Source: Bacteroidota bacterium (GTDB taxonomy: Bacteria; Bacteroidota; Bacteroidia; Chitinophagales; Chitinophagaceae). Taken from it: 16,277 nt of DNA. Below are positions 1-6,617 of this stretch, piece by piece. A model generated the notes under the pieces. The model was not told the origin of the DNA and ran no database searches. It saw only the letters and a program-made list of their open reading frames with translations. Position 1 is the stretch's first letter. Every line of letters begins with the position of its first letter. The stretch is taken from contig JAGWPQ010000014.1 of NCBI GenBank assembly GCA_028877045.1, forward strand, positions 1 through 16,277, in the 5' to 3' direction. A program made the translations under genes and the position numbers.

Positions 1-717
1 AAACTCGGTCTTCAATTCTATAAATCTTAAAAATTCATCTTTTACTTTTTCTTCTTTAAACTTACCGCCATAAAATGCAGTGACGGTACTTGCAGTATCA
101 TCGGCCACACCACGACTTGCTACACATAAATGTTTTGCATCTATCACAATGGCAACATCTTCTGTTCCTAAAATATTTTGTAAGTCTTTACCAATTTGCA
201 TGGTTAACCTTTCCTGCACCTGCGGACGTTTGGCATAATACTGTACCAATCGGTTTAATTTACTTAGTCCAATTACCTGACCGTTGCTGATGTACGCTAC
301 ATGCGCTTTTCCGATGATGGGCACAAAATGGTGTTCGCAATTACTGTAGAACGAAATATTTTTTTCAACCAGCATTTCGTTGTACTTGTATTTATTTTCG
401 AACAAAGCAATATCGGGTTTATTGGCAGGATTCAGTCCGCTGAAAATTTCCTGCACATACATTTTTGCAACACGACGTGGTGTTCCTCTTAAACTATCAT
501 CATTCAAATCCAAACCCAATGTTTCCATGATAGCTTTAAAATGATTTTCAATCTCAGCAATTTTTTCATCATCGCTTTTTGCAAAAGCATCTTCACGCAA
601 CGGAGTATCAACCGATGTACTCACATGATTATCGCCCATCTCGTCAATTAAAATATCACTCAGCTCAATTTTATCACCGTTAAGCCGGATATTCAACAAA
701 GTTTCTTTCTGTTTCAT
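1..717 (-). CDS. folE: GTP cyclohydrolase I (FolE), 3' end off the window
   Basis: Converts GTP to 7,8-dihydroneopterin triphosphate, the entry step to folate and other pterins, in the cytoplasm. The frame stays open from an ATG at 717 to the left edge, giving 239 residues. The zinc ligands are visible: Cys127 and His130 in NCEHHF, and Cys198 in HLCVASRG. The stretch LSKLNRLVQYYAKRPQVQER (151-170) is the family signature. Family members usually end soon after the FLRFIE stretch seen at 229-234, so probably only a few codons are missing. The start at 717 lies 38 bp inside the upstream pterin-synthase gene, suggesting translational coupling. An internal ATG at residue 27 is an alternative start, because homology becomes strong only around there. 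Identity is secure; the exact N-terminus is less so. Confidence 0.95.
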   Translation of the reverse strand, partial: MKQKETLLNIRLNGDKIELSDILIDEMGDNHVSTSVDTPLREDAFAKSDDEKIAEIENHFKAIMETLGLDLNDDSLRGTPRRVAKMYVQEIFSGLNPANKPDIALFENKYKYNEMLVEKNISFYSNCEHHFVPIIGKAHVAYISNGQVIGLSKLNRLVQYYAKRPQVQERLTMQIGKDLQNILGTEDVAIVIDAKHLCVASRGVADDTASTVTAFYGGKFKEEKVKDEFLRFIELKTEF

Positions 718-1093
718 ACAATTTTATTTTAAGGTCCAAACTCCTGTCCAGCTTAGGTCGCAGCAGATCGTAAATGACGATCGCAATGTTTTCGGCTGTT
801 GGATTTAAGTTGGCAAATTCTGCCGTATCTAAGTTTAGATTTTTATGATCAAATTTTTTTATTACAACATCTTCAATTAATTCGCTCAATAATTTTATGT
901 CCATCACATAACCTGTTTCCACATCAGGCACCCCTGAGACTTTTACGATCAATTCGTAATTGTGGCCATGATAATTTTTGTTATTGCACAGTCCAAAAAC
1001 TTTTTCGTTTTGCTCATCGCTCCATAACGGATTATGCAAACGATGTGCTGCATTAAAATGTTCTTTTCTGAAAAGTGCAACTTTATTACTCAT
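680..1093 (-). CDS. 6-pyruvoyl-tetrahydropterin synthase family protein (PTPS/QueD superfamily)
   Basis: A 137-aa T-fold enzyme acting on dihydroneopterin triphosphate, the product of the folE gene that overlaps its 3' end by 38 bp. Zinc ligands are His17 (AAHRL), His42 and His44 (YHGHNY). The catalytic Cys36 sits in CNNKNYHGH, five residues before the HGH. The Asp82-His83 pair (FDHKNLN) and Glu127 (YETE) complete the active site. The C-x5-HGH spacing is the one found in tetrahydrobiopterin-forming PTPS enzymes, whereas typical QueD enzymes have C-x3-HGH. The likely product is therefore a 6-pyruvoyl-type tetrahydropterin, although 6-carboxytetrahydropterin (the queuosine route) cannot be excluded. 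A repeat copy lies directly upstream of the ATG. The nearest strong promoter lies more than 200 bp upstream and appears to serve an RNA. Confidence 0.9.
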   Translation of the reverse strand: MSNKVALFRKEHFNAAHRLHNPLWSDEQNEKVFGLCNNKNYHGHNYELIVKVSGVPDVETGYVMDIKLLSELIEDVVIKKFDHKNLNLDTAEFANLNPTAENIAIVIYDLLRPKLDRSLDLKIKLYETERNFVEYPA

Positions 1094-1156
1094 AATTTTT
1101 TTATGTAGCCGGCTTTAGAATATCTATTGAACTTCGGTTGCGTCGCACACTTCAAC
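1094..1156 (-). repeat. Interspersed repeat, copy A
   Basis: Read on the minus strand it starts with the 20-base core GTTGAAGTGTGCGACGCAAC (1156 down to 1137), identical to copy B. After a variable middle it ends in AAAGCCGGCTAC plus an A-rich tail. The tail abuts the ATG of the pterin-synthase gene, so the repeat would supply that gene's immediate 5' leader. Confidence 0.75.
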
Positions 1157-1183
1157 GCTTTCAATTCATTTCAACAAGTCATG

Positions 1184-1305
1184 AAAAAAATAAAATAATT
1201 CTTTATCAACTGCCGGCACTGTTTCAGAAGTGTGCTGATCAAGTGGCCTGCAAATAAAGAGAGCCTGATGATTTGATAAAGAACCTGTATTTGCTTAGCT
1301 ATTAC
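1184..1305 (-). ncRNA. Candidate structured small RNA, 6S-like architecture
   Basis: The transcript would start about 6 nt after a strong minus-strand promoter. An 11-bp perfect closing stem pairs TTCTTTATCAA (1283-1273) with TTGATAAAGAA (1209-1199), extendable by two G-U pairs. Inside is a very asymmetric bubble: 21 nt on the 5' side (1272-1252) and 2 nt on the 3' side (1211-1210). A distal stem pairs 1251-1242 with 1220-1212 (8 pairs, one A-G mismatch, one bulged C). It is capped by a 4-bp TCAG/CTGA stem with a 7-nt loop. The closing stem runs into a T-rich tract (1198-1184) that could terminate transcription. A long rod with a central bubble is the layout of 6S RNA, which mimics an open promoter and binds RNA polymerase; Bacteroidota have a known 6S-Flavo class. 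The stems are seen directly; the 6S identity is inference. It could instead be a leader of the pterin operon. Confidence 0.5.
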
Positions 1306-1310
1306 CGCGC

Positions 1311-1340
1311 CAAAACTAATCTGTCTGTTTCGGTCTGCAA
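1311..1340 (-). promoter_or_regulatory. Bacteroidota-type promoter for the structured RNA
   Basis: On the minus strand TTG (1340-1338), a 19-nt spacer, then TAGTTTTG (1318-1311) match the -33/-7 consensus TTG-N19-TAnnTTTG exactly. The predicted start near 1305 is about 20 nt before the closing stem of the RNA candidate and about 210 nt before the pterin-synthase ATG. Confidence 0.6.
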
Positions 1341-1512
1341 AGTAAATACAGATATTAATAACTGATTTACGTTTATTTTGTTCGTAAAACCGCAATATTT
1401 TTCCCTAAAACACAAATTAATTAACGGTAAACTGCAATTTTGTCGCAAAGGTTTTGTTGCACGGTATTTGAAACAGCAAAACACTTACCTTCAACGCTAT
1501 AAAAAATCGAAG

Positions 1513-2208
1513 ATGAACATAGGAAAAGAATTTGAAAAATATGCCATAAAAGATCAGGGCATCAGCAGTGCAACATTGCATAATTATCAGTCGCATTTTA
1601 ATCCGATGAGCCTTACGCCATACATTATTGAAGAACGTTCTTTAAATGTGGCGCAGATGGATGTATTCAGCCGTTTGATGATGGACCGCATCATTTTTCT
1701 GGGCGAAGGCATCAACGATTATGTTGCCAATATTGTTACTGCGCAATTATTATTTTTAGACAGCACCGATCGTACACGTGATATTCAAATGTATATCAAC
1801 AGCCCTGGTGGCAGTGTTTATGCCGGTTTGGGCATTTACGATACGATGCAGTTTGTGAGCCCGGATGTATCAACAATTTGTACCGGCATTGCTGCCAGCA
1901 TGGGACAAATTTTATTATGCGCCGGTGTGAAAGGAAAACGTACCGCATTAAAACACAGCCGTGTGATGATGCATCAACCAACGGGTGCCATTGGCGGGCA
2001 GGCAACTGATATTGAAATTACCGCAAGAGAAATTAAAAAATTGAGGCAGGAATTATACGCCATTACTGCATCACATACCGGAAAAGATGTTGAGACCATT
2101 GCCAAAGACAGCGACCGCGATCATTGGTTAACTGCTACCGAAGCAAAAGAATATGGTTTAGTGGATGAGGTTTTACTGATCAATGCAAGAAAAGAAAAGA
2201 AAGATTAA
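1513..2208 (+). CDS. clpP: ATP-dependent Clp protease proteolytic subunit, paralog 1
   Basis: Serine peptidase of 231 residues that assembles into heptameric rings and degrades substrates fed by ClpX. The catalytic triad is Ser129 (GIAASMGQ), His154 (MMHQPTG) and Asp203 (DRDHW), with the spacing seen in E. coli ClpP. The oligomer and substrate-groove motif INSPGGSVYAG is at 95-105. I chose the ATG at 1513 (MNIGKEFEKY) because the frame upstream, open from a TTG at 1378, is low-complexity intergenic sequence with no family resemblance. The N-terminal 33 residues before MSLTPYIIEERS may be a propeptide or extension. It is followed 87 bp later by a second, divergent clpP and then clpX. I find no convincing plus-strand promoter in the 419-bp upstream gap. 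Confidence 0.96.
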   Translation: MNIGKEFEKYAIKDQGISSATLHNYQSHFNPMSLTPYIIEERSLNVAQMDVFSRLMMDRIIFLGEGINDYVANIVTAQLLFLDSTDRTRDIQMYINSPGGSVYAGLGIYDTMQFVSPDVSTICTGIAASMGQILLCAGVKGKRTALKHSRVMMHQPTGAIGGQATDIEITAREIKKLRQELYAITASHTGKDVETIAKDSDRDHWLTATEAKEYGLVDEVLLINARKEKKD

Positions 2209-2217
2209 TAATCAGCT

Positions 2218-2278
2218 GTTGAAGTGTGCGACGCAACAGGCGATCCCATGAAATACATAAGCTGGTAATATAAAAATT
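2218..2278 (+). repeat. Interspersed repeat, copy B
   Basis: The core GTTGAAGTGTGCGACGCAAC (2218-2237) is identical to copy A. It continues with AGGCGATCCCATGAAATAC (2238-2256), nearly identical to copy E, and ends with AAGCTGGTAATATAAAAAT. It fills most of the gap between the two clpP genes and ends about 18 bp before the second start codon. Confidence 0.75.
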
Positions 2279-2295
2279 AAAATAAATAATTGGTT

Positions 2296-2940
2296 ATGAT
2301 AGCATCAAAATATATAATAAATCCTTTTCTGATGGAAGAAAACGATGATGACGAAACTCCGAAAGAAGATAAACAACAGGAACCTGTAAGCCCCGGTATG
2401 CTGAAGAAAATGGAAAAACTTTTCTTCGAAAAGCGTGCGGTTTATTTGTGGGGTACCGTGGATGATAAAAGTGCCAAAGATGTGGTTACTAAATTACTTT
2501 TGTTAGACGCCGATAAACCCGGCGAAGAAATTAAATTATATATTAATAGTCCCGGTGGTGTGGTAACAAGTGGCATGGTGATGTACGATACCATCAAATT
2601 AATTCAATCGCCTATTTCTACTATTTGTATGGGACTGGCTGCCAGCATGGGTTCTATCTTATTGAGTGTTGGTAAAAAAGGGAAAAGATATATTTATCCG
2701 CATGGCGAAGTGATGATCCATCAGCCAAGCATTGGCGGATATTTTCAGGCCAATTCGGCCGATATTGAAATTCAGGCCAATCAAATTCGTAAAACAAAAG
2801 AAATTGGTGCGCAAATATTGGCAACCAATTGCGGTAAATCGGTTGAACAGATCATGAAAGATTTTGACCGCGATTACTGGATGGATGCCAAAGAAGCCGT
2901 TGAATATGGTATTGTAGATTCGATTTTAAAGAAAATCTAA
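2296..2940 (+). CDS. clpP: ATP-dependent Clp protease proteolytic subunit, paralog 2
   Basis: A second ClpP of 214 residues, clearly diverged from the first copy. Triad residues are Ser117 (GLAASMGS), His142 (MIHQPS) and Asp193 (DRDYW), so it should be catalytically active. INSPGGVVTSG lies at 83-93. It differs from paralog 1 by a strongly acidic N-terminus (EENDDDETPKED, 15-26), a two-residue insertion between His and Asp (around GGYFQANSADIE), and a shorter C-terminus. I start it at the ATG at 2296; a TTG two codons earlier is less likely. The gene lies between clpP1 and clpX on the same strand. It could form mixed ClpP1P2 rings or a separate homo-oligomer; sequence alone cannot decide. Confidence 0.95.
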   Translation: MIASKYIINPFLMEENDDDETPKEDKQQEPVSPGMLKKMEKLFFEKRAVYLWGTVDDKSAKDVVTKLLLLDADKPGEEIKLYINSPGGVVTSGMVMYDTIKLIQSPISTICMGLAASMGSILLSVGKKGKRYIYPHGEVMIHQPSIGGYFQANSADIEIQANQIRKTKEIGAQILATNCGKSVEQIMKDFDRDYWMDAKEAVEYGIVDSILKKI

Positions 2941-2966
2941 TATTCTGCACATACGCACCGGCATGG

Positions 2967-2996
2967 TTGCAACGTTAAATAATAATATTACTTTTG
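2967..2996 (+). promoter_or_regulatory. Bacteroidota-type promoter for clpX
   Basis: TTG (2967-2969), a 19-nt spacer and TACTTTTG (2989-2996) match TTG-N19-TAnnTTTG. The predicted start near 3002 gives a leader of about 45 nt to the clpX ATG at 3048. This would let clpX be transcribed apart from the clpP genes. Confidence 0.65.
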
Positions 2997-3047
2997 TGCT
3001 TAACAATTGATGGCTGCTTGCAGACATCAGTCCCTAAAATTAGAAAC

Positions 3048-4289
3048 ATGTCTAAACAAAGCCATTTGCATTGTTCGTTTTGTGGCCGTAGCAGAGATGA
3101 AGTAAAGATCCTCATTGCTGGTCAGGAAGGACATATTTGTGAGCATTGTGTAGAGCATGCGCAGGAAATTATTTTGCAGGAACTGAATATTAAAAATGAT
3201 TCAAATAATTCGGCTTCTAATTTTAAATTAAATGTCCGCAGGCCTGCCGAAATAAAAAAGTTCCTGGATGATTATGTAATTGGTCAGGATGAAGCCAAAA
3301 AGATCATAGCCGTTGCGGTTTATAATCATTTCAAAAGAATTGCGCATAAAAGTCAGGTTGATGATATTGAGATCGATAAAAGCAATATCATCATGGTTGG
3401 CGAAACAGGAACAGGAAAAACTTTATTGGCAAAAACAATTGCTAAAATGCTGAATGTTCCGTTTGCCATTGTTGATGCAACTGTATTTACCGAAGCCGGT
3501 TATGTTGGTGAAGATGTTGAAAGCATGCTCACCCGTTTATTGCAAAATTGTAATTACGATGTGGCAGCCGCCGAACGCGGAATTGTTTATGTTGATGAAA
3601 TTGATAAGATAGCCCGCAAAGGAGATAATCCTTCCATTACACGCGATGTTAGTGGCGAAGGTGTTCAGCAGGGATTATTAAAAATGCTGGAAGGCACAGA
3701 AGTGTTGGTACCACCGCAGGGAGGAAGAAAACATCCGGAACAAAAAATGATCAAGGTTGATACAAAAAATATCTTATTCATTTGCGGCGGCGCATTTGAC
3801 GGCATCGATAAAGTAATTGCCCGAAGAATAAATACCAATGCCATTGGTTTTAATGTAAATAAAGAAGAACAGGAAATGCAGCGTTTGAATTTATTACAAT
3901 TCATCAATGCGCAGGATCTTAAAAGTTTTGGGTTGATACCTGAATTATTAGGCCGTTTACCGGTTGTTACACATCTTAATCCTTTAGATAAAGAAACTCT
4001 AAGAAGTATTTTAACTGAACCCAAAAATGCGCTCATCAAACAATACAATAAGCTATTTGAATTGGAAGGAATTGAATTGATCATTGATGATGAAGTCATG
4101 GATTTTATGGTAGAAAAAGCATTGGAATATAAATTAGGTGCAAGAGGTTTACGCAGTATCTGCGAAGGTATTTTGACCGATGCAATGTTTGAATTACCTG
4201 GCATGGGACAAACTGAACTAAATATTACTTTGGACTATGCAGAAAGCATGTTCAAGAAGAGTAAAATAAGTTTATTGAAAGTTGCTTAG
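3048..4289 (+). CDS. clpX: ATP-dependent Clp protease ATP-binding subunit ClpX
   Basis: AAA+ unfoldase of 413 residues that delivers tagged proteins to ClpP. An N-terminal zinc-binding domain has Cys9, Cys12, Cys31 and Cys34. The AAA+ module shows Walker A GETGTGKT (118-125), pore loop GYVG (151-154), Walker B YVDEID (181-186), the RKH pore loop (227-229) and sensor 2 GARGLR (364-369). The IGF loop that docks on ClpP is present (266-268). The ATG at 3048 gives the normal N-terminus (MSKQSHLHCSFCGR); the open frame back to a TTG at 2994 overlaps the promoter and is rejected. It follows the two clpP genes by 107 bp with its own promoter between, and is closed by a strong terminator. Confidence 0.98.
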   Translation: MSKQSHLHCSFCGRSRDEVKILIAGQEGHICEHCVEHAQEIILQELNIKNDSNNSASNFKLNVRRPAEIKKFLDDYVIGQDEAKKIIAVAVYNHFKRIAHKSQVDDIEIDKSNIIMVGETGTGKTLLAKTIAKMLNVPFAIVDATVFTEAGYVGEDVESMLTRLLQNCNYDVAAAERGIVYVDEIDKIARKGDNPSITRDVSGEGVQQGLLKMLEGTEVLVPPQGGRKHPEQKMIKVDTKNILFICGGAFDGIDKVIARRINTNAIGFNVNKEEQEMQRLNLLQFINAQDLKSFGLIPELLGRLPVVTHLNPLDKETLRSILTEPKNALIKQYNKLFELEGIELIIDDEVMDFMVEKALEYKLGARGLRSICEGILTDAMFELPGMGQTELNITLDYAESMFKKSKISLLKVA

Positions 4290-4308
4290 TTATTAATTAT
4301 TAAATATG

Positions 4309-4342
4309 AAAAAGCGATGGGAATAACTTCTCATCGCTTTTT
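4309..4342 (+). terminator. Rho-independent terminator after clpX
   Basis: AAAAAGCGATG (4309-4319) pairs perfectly with CATCGCTTTTT (4332-4342). One G-T and one G-C pair extend the stem inward to leave an 8-nt loop. The T-rich run continues just past the stem. It starts 19 bp after the clpX stop and separates clp transcription from the next small gene. Confidence 0.85.
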
Positions 4343-4389
4343 GTTTTGACGGGATTAACTTGCGGCATAGAAAAAATAAATCAAATTAT

Positions 4390-4551
4390 ATGAACGAATT
4401 AATTGAACGATTAACAAAAGAAGCAGGCTTAACACCCGATCAGGCAAAAAAAGCGGTTGAAACGATTGCCAGTTTTGTGAAAGAAAAATTTCCGATGCTG
4501 GGCGGTGCCGTGGATAATATTTTCAGTGCAGGAAGTAAGGATAACGATTAA
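4390..4551 (+). CDS. Small helical protein of unknown function, 53 aa
   Basis: Short protein, MNELIERLTKEAGL at the start, predicted to be two amphipathic helices (about 2-12 and 17-33) around a TPDQAK turn, then a glycine-containing tail (LGGAVDNIFSAG). No signal peptide or membrane segment. The pattern of an N-terminal helix, 'GLTPDQAKKAVETI' and 'KEKFPMLGGAVDN' resembles small conserved Bacteroidota proteins; I cannot name a function. The ATG at 4390 is preferred over a TTG ten codons upstream because homology-like sequence begins at MNEL. It lies after the clpX terminator, and its stop codon is only 6 bp from the stop of the convergent response regulator gene. It is a likely real gene because of its protein-like composition and convergent placement. 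Confidence 0.65.
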   Translation: MNELIERLTKEAGLTPDQAKKAVETIASFVKEKFPMLGGAVDNIFSAGSKDND

Positions 4552-4557
4552 GAAAAA

Positions 4558-5184
4558 TTAATCGGATAATCCCATTCTTACTGCAATTGAAGCAAGTTCC
4601 TGCCTGCTCTGAACATTTAGTTTTCTGAAAAGACTTATTCTGTGATGATCTAATGCTTTAGGACTGATGTCCATGATTCGCGCAATTTGCTCGTAAGTAA
4701 ATCCGGTGGAAGAATATTTTAAAAGCTCGTATTCTCTGTCTGTAAGAACTGGTGCATAGTCATTATATCCGGTCATTCTGTTTTGATCGGATACAACTAT
4801 TTTATCGGGTTCATCATTCTTCCCGAATTTTTCAACTACATCCATGATTGCTTCCGGCTCTGCATTTTTAGCAATAAATCCCGATGCACCTTTTTGCAAT
4901 AAATTATTTACTGTTATCTGGTCGTGTATCATCGATATCATCACCACTTTTACTTGAGGATAGTGCAGGTGAATATAATCCAGTGTTTCAAATCCATTCA
5001 TCACCGGCATTTGAATATCTAACAATAAAACATCGGGTAATGCATTATCAGAAAGTAAATCAATAAATTCTTTGCCGTTATTTGCCTCAAGTATAATTTT
5101 TATATTCTTGTTTTTGGCTAAAACATTAATTACACCTTTTCTGAAAATAGCATGGTCATCAACAACAGCCACTTTAGTCATCAT
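4558..5184 (-). CDS. Response regulator, NarL/LuxR type, orphan
   Basis: A 208-aa two-component regulator. The receiver domain (about 3-120) has acidic residues Asp9 and Asp10, phospho-acceptor Asp56 (LLLDIQMP), the switch residue Ser84 (VMISM) and Lys106 (FIAKN). The C-terminal LuxR-type helix-turn-helix (about 146-205) contains LTDREYELLKYSSTGFTYEQ and the recognition region DISPKALDHHRISLFRKLNV. It should bind DNA as a phosphorylation-dependent dimer. No histidine kinase is adjacent, so its partner and targets are unknown. Two ATGs in tandem (5184 and 5181) are equally possible starts. The gene is convergent with a 53-aa gene 6 bp away, and no terminator hairpin is visible between them. 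Confidence 0.93.
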   Translation of the reverse strand: MMTKVAVVDDHAIFRKGVINVLAKNKNIKIILEANNGKEFIDLLSDNALPDVLLLDIQMPVMNGFETLDYIHLHYPQVKVVMISMIHDQITVNNLLQKGASGFIAKNAEPEAIMDVVEKFGKNDEPDKIVVSDQNRMTGYNDYAPVLTDREYELLKYSSTGFTYEQIARIMDISPKALDHHRISLFRKLNVQSRQELASIAVRMGLSD

Positions 5185-5331
5185 GTTTCATAATTTTTAT
5201 TCACTTATTCAGTTTCACTTTGGTCTTAGGATATTGTCTGTCGTACTAATAATGACACAACATTACTTCTTTATTCTATTCAAAAAAAAGAGAAAAATCC
5301 CATTCCTATTTATGTGCTGACTAAATACTTT

Positions 5332-5373
5332 ATAAAAAAAGAAAGCTCTCGTAAAAAAGCTTTCTTTTTTTAT
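5332..5373. terminator. Strong bidirectional terminator hairpin
   Basis: ATAAAAAAAGAAAGCT (5332-5347) is the exact reverse complement of AGCTTTCTTTTTTTAT (5358-5373), a 16-bp stem with a 10-nt loop. It lies 15 bp beyond the acyl-CoA dehydrogenase stop, so it ends that minus-strand transcript. The A and T runs in both arms would let it work in either direction. Confidence 0.85.
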
Positions 5374-5388
5374 CGGTCTGATGAAAAA

Positions 5389-6531
5389 TTATGCTGTCAA
5401 CTCTTCTCTTGCAATAACAATTTTTTGGATCTCGGATGTGCCTTCGCCAATGGTGCAAAGTTTGGCATCGCGATAATATTTTTCTACCGGAAAATCTTTG
5501 GTATAACCATAACCACCAAATATTTGCACTGCATCGTTTGCCACTTTAACTGCCACTTCGCTGGCATAATATTTTGCCATAGCTGATTGTTTGCTGTGTT
5601 TTTGATGACGTTCTTTTAGATCGCATGCCTGATTCAACAGCATCTCGGCAGCCATAATTTCAGTTGCCATGTCTGCCAGCTTAAAACTGATTCCCTGAAA
5701 ATTTGAAATGGGTTGATCGAATTGATAACGTTCTTTCGAATATTTTAGAGCAGCTTCATAAGCGCCTTTTGCAATGCCCACAGCCAATGCAGCAATTGAA
5801 ATCCTGCCGCCATCTAAAATTTTTAATGCCTGTTTAAAACCATCACCTACATCACCGATTCGTTGTGCATCACTAATTCTGCAATTATCAAAAATCATTT
5901 CGGTTGTTTCGCTGGCACGCATGCCTAATTTATTTTCTTTTTTACCGGCTGCAAAACCTTTTGTTCCGCGTTCAACAATAAATGCAGATGCATTATTTGT
6001 TTTTCTTGGTTCACCTGTTCTTGCAATTACAACAGCAACATCACTACTCTTGCCATGTGTGATCCAACTTTTTGTTCCATTCAAAACCCAGTCATCACCA
6101 TCTTTCACAGCAATTGTTTGCATGTTGCCAGCATCACTTCCTGTGTTTGGTTCGGTTAACCCCCATGCGCCAATAAATTCACCGCTTGCCAATTTTGGTA
6201 AATATTTTTTTTTCTGTTCTTCGTTTGCAAAACTTACAATATGATTGGTGCAAAGCGAATTATGTGCGGCAACTCCCAAGCCAATGGAGCCGCATACTTT
6301 CGAAATTTCCTGAATGATGGCACTGTACTCGAAATAACCTAAACCTGCTCCGCCATATTCGTGCGGTACCGTAATTCCCATCATTCCCAATTTGCCTAAT
6401 TGCTTAAAAATATCGACAGGAAAAATTTGCGCTTCATCCCATTCCATAACATGAGGCTTAATAAATTGCTGTGCAAAATCTTTTGCTGTTTGCGCCACCT
6501 GCTTCGTTAATTCATCTACCTGAAAATTCAT
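5389..6531 (-). CDS. Acyl-CoA dehydrogenase
   Basis: FAD-dependent alpha,beta-dehydrogenation of an acyl-CoA, the first step of beta-oxidation or branched-chain amino acid breakdown. It is 380 residues, normal for the family. FAD-site motifs include WGLTEPNTGSD (123-133) and WITHG (156-160). The C-terminal domain has RYQFDQPISNFQ (268-279) and QIFGGYGYTKD (336-346). The catalytic base is Glu363 in IGEGTSEIQ, the position used by short-chain and butyryl-type enzymes rather than the isovaleryl type. Chain-length specificity cannot be read from the sequence. The gene stands between a terminator and its own promoter with an overlapping 36-bp palindrome, so it is probably a single-gene unit under a specific repressor. 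Confidence 0.95.
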   Translation of the reverse strand: MNFQVDELTKQVAQTAKDFAQQFIKPHVMEWDEAQIFPVDIFKQLGKLGMMGITVPHEYGGAGLGYFEYSAIIQEISKVCGSIGLGVAAHNSLCTNHIVSFANEEQKKKYLPKLASGEFIGAWGLTEPNTGSDAGNMQTIAVKDGDDWVLNGTKSWITHGKSSDVAVVIARTGEPRKTNNASAFIVERGTKGFAAGKKENKLGMRASETTEMIFDNCRISDAQRIGDVGDGFKQALKILDGGRISIAALAVGIAKGAYEAALKYSKERYQFDQPISNFQGISFKLADMATEIMAAEMLLNQACDLKERHQKHSKQSAMAKYYASEVAVKVANDAVQIFGGYGYTKDFPVEKYYRDAKLCTIGEGTSEIQKIVIAREELTA

Positions 6532-6544
6532 TGATTAATTTTTG

Positions 6545-6580
6545 TTTTTGTAAAACTAACAATTGTTAGTTTTACAAAAA
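6545..6580. promoter_or_regulatory. Perfect 36-bp palindromic operator candidate
   Basis: The 18-base half at 6545-6562 is the exact reverse complement of TTGTTAGTTTTACAAAAA (6563-6580). The centre reads AACTAACAATTGTTAGTT. It lies 14-49 bp upstream of the acyl-CoA dehydrogenase ATG and covers six of eight bases of the -7 element and the predicted transcription start. A dimeric repressor, for example of the TetR family, which often controls acyl-CoA genes, would block this promoter. It lacks the GC-rich stem and T tail of a terminator. Confidence 0.7.
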
Positions 6581-6604
6581 TAGAGTAATATTTTACATTA
6601 CCAA
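6575..6604 (-). promoter_or_regulatory. Bacteroidota-type promoter for acyl-CoA dehydrogenase
   Basis: Minus strand: TTG (6604-6602), 19-nt spacer, TATTTTTG (6582-6575), an exact match to TTG-N19-TAnnTTTG. The start would fall near 6569, inside the palindrome. Confidence 0.7.
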
Positions 6605-6617
6605 ATCATTTCACTTT

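Noticed and set aside
1184..1305. Structured region as a folate (THF) or preQ1 riboswitch for the pterin genes
   Set aside because: I cannot match the conserved THF or preQ1 sequence elements, and the T tract would end the transcript before the pterin gene. Cis regulation is not fully excluded.
1378..1512. 45-codon N-terminal extension of clpP1 from a TTG start
   Set aside because: It has no ClpP resemblance and reads like AT-rich intergenic DNA; MNIGKEFEKY at 1513 is a sensible start.
1380..1512. Plus-strand promoter for clpP1
   Set aside because: Near matches to TAnnTTTG exist (for example TTATTTTG near 1373) but none has both elements at correct spacing.
2994..3047. 18-codon extension of clpX from a TTG start
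   Set aside because: It begins inside the -7 promoter element, and the known ClpX N-terminus starts at 3048.
3665..4204. Long minus-strand open frame of 179 codons
   Set aside because: It lies entirely opposite clpX, whose protein is unmistakable; the antisense product is serine- and proline-rich without any recognisable domain.
5774..6244. Plus-strand open frame of 156 codons
   Set aside because: It is antisense to the acyl-CoA dehydrogenase and has no domain of its own.
6545..6580. Palindrome as a terminator for the helix-hairpin-helix gene
   Set aside because: The stem is very AT-rich, has no loop, is not followed by a T tract on the minus strand, and overlaps a promoter; an operator fits better.
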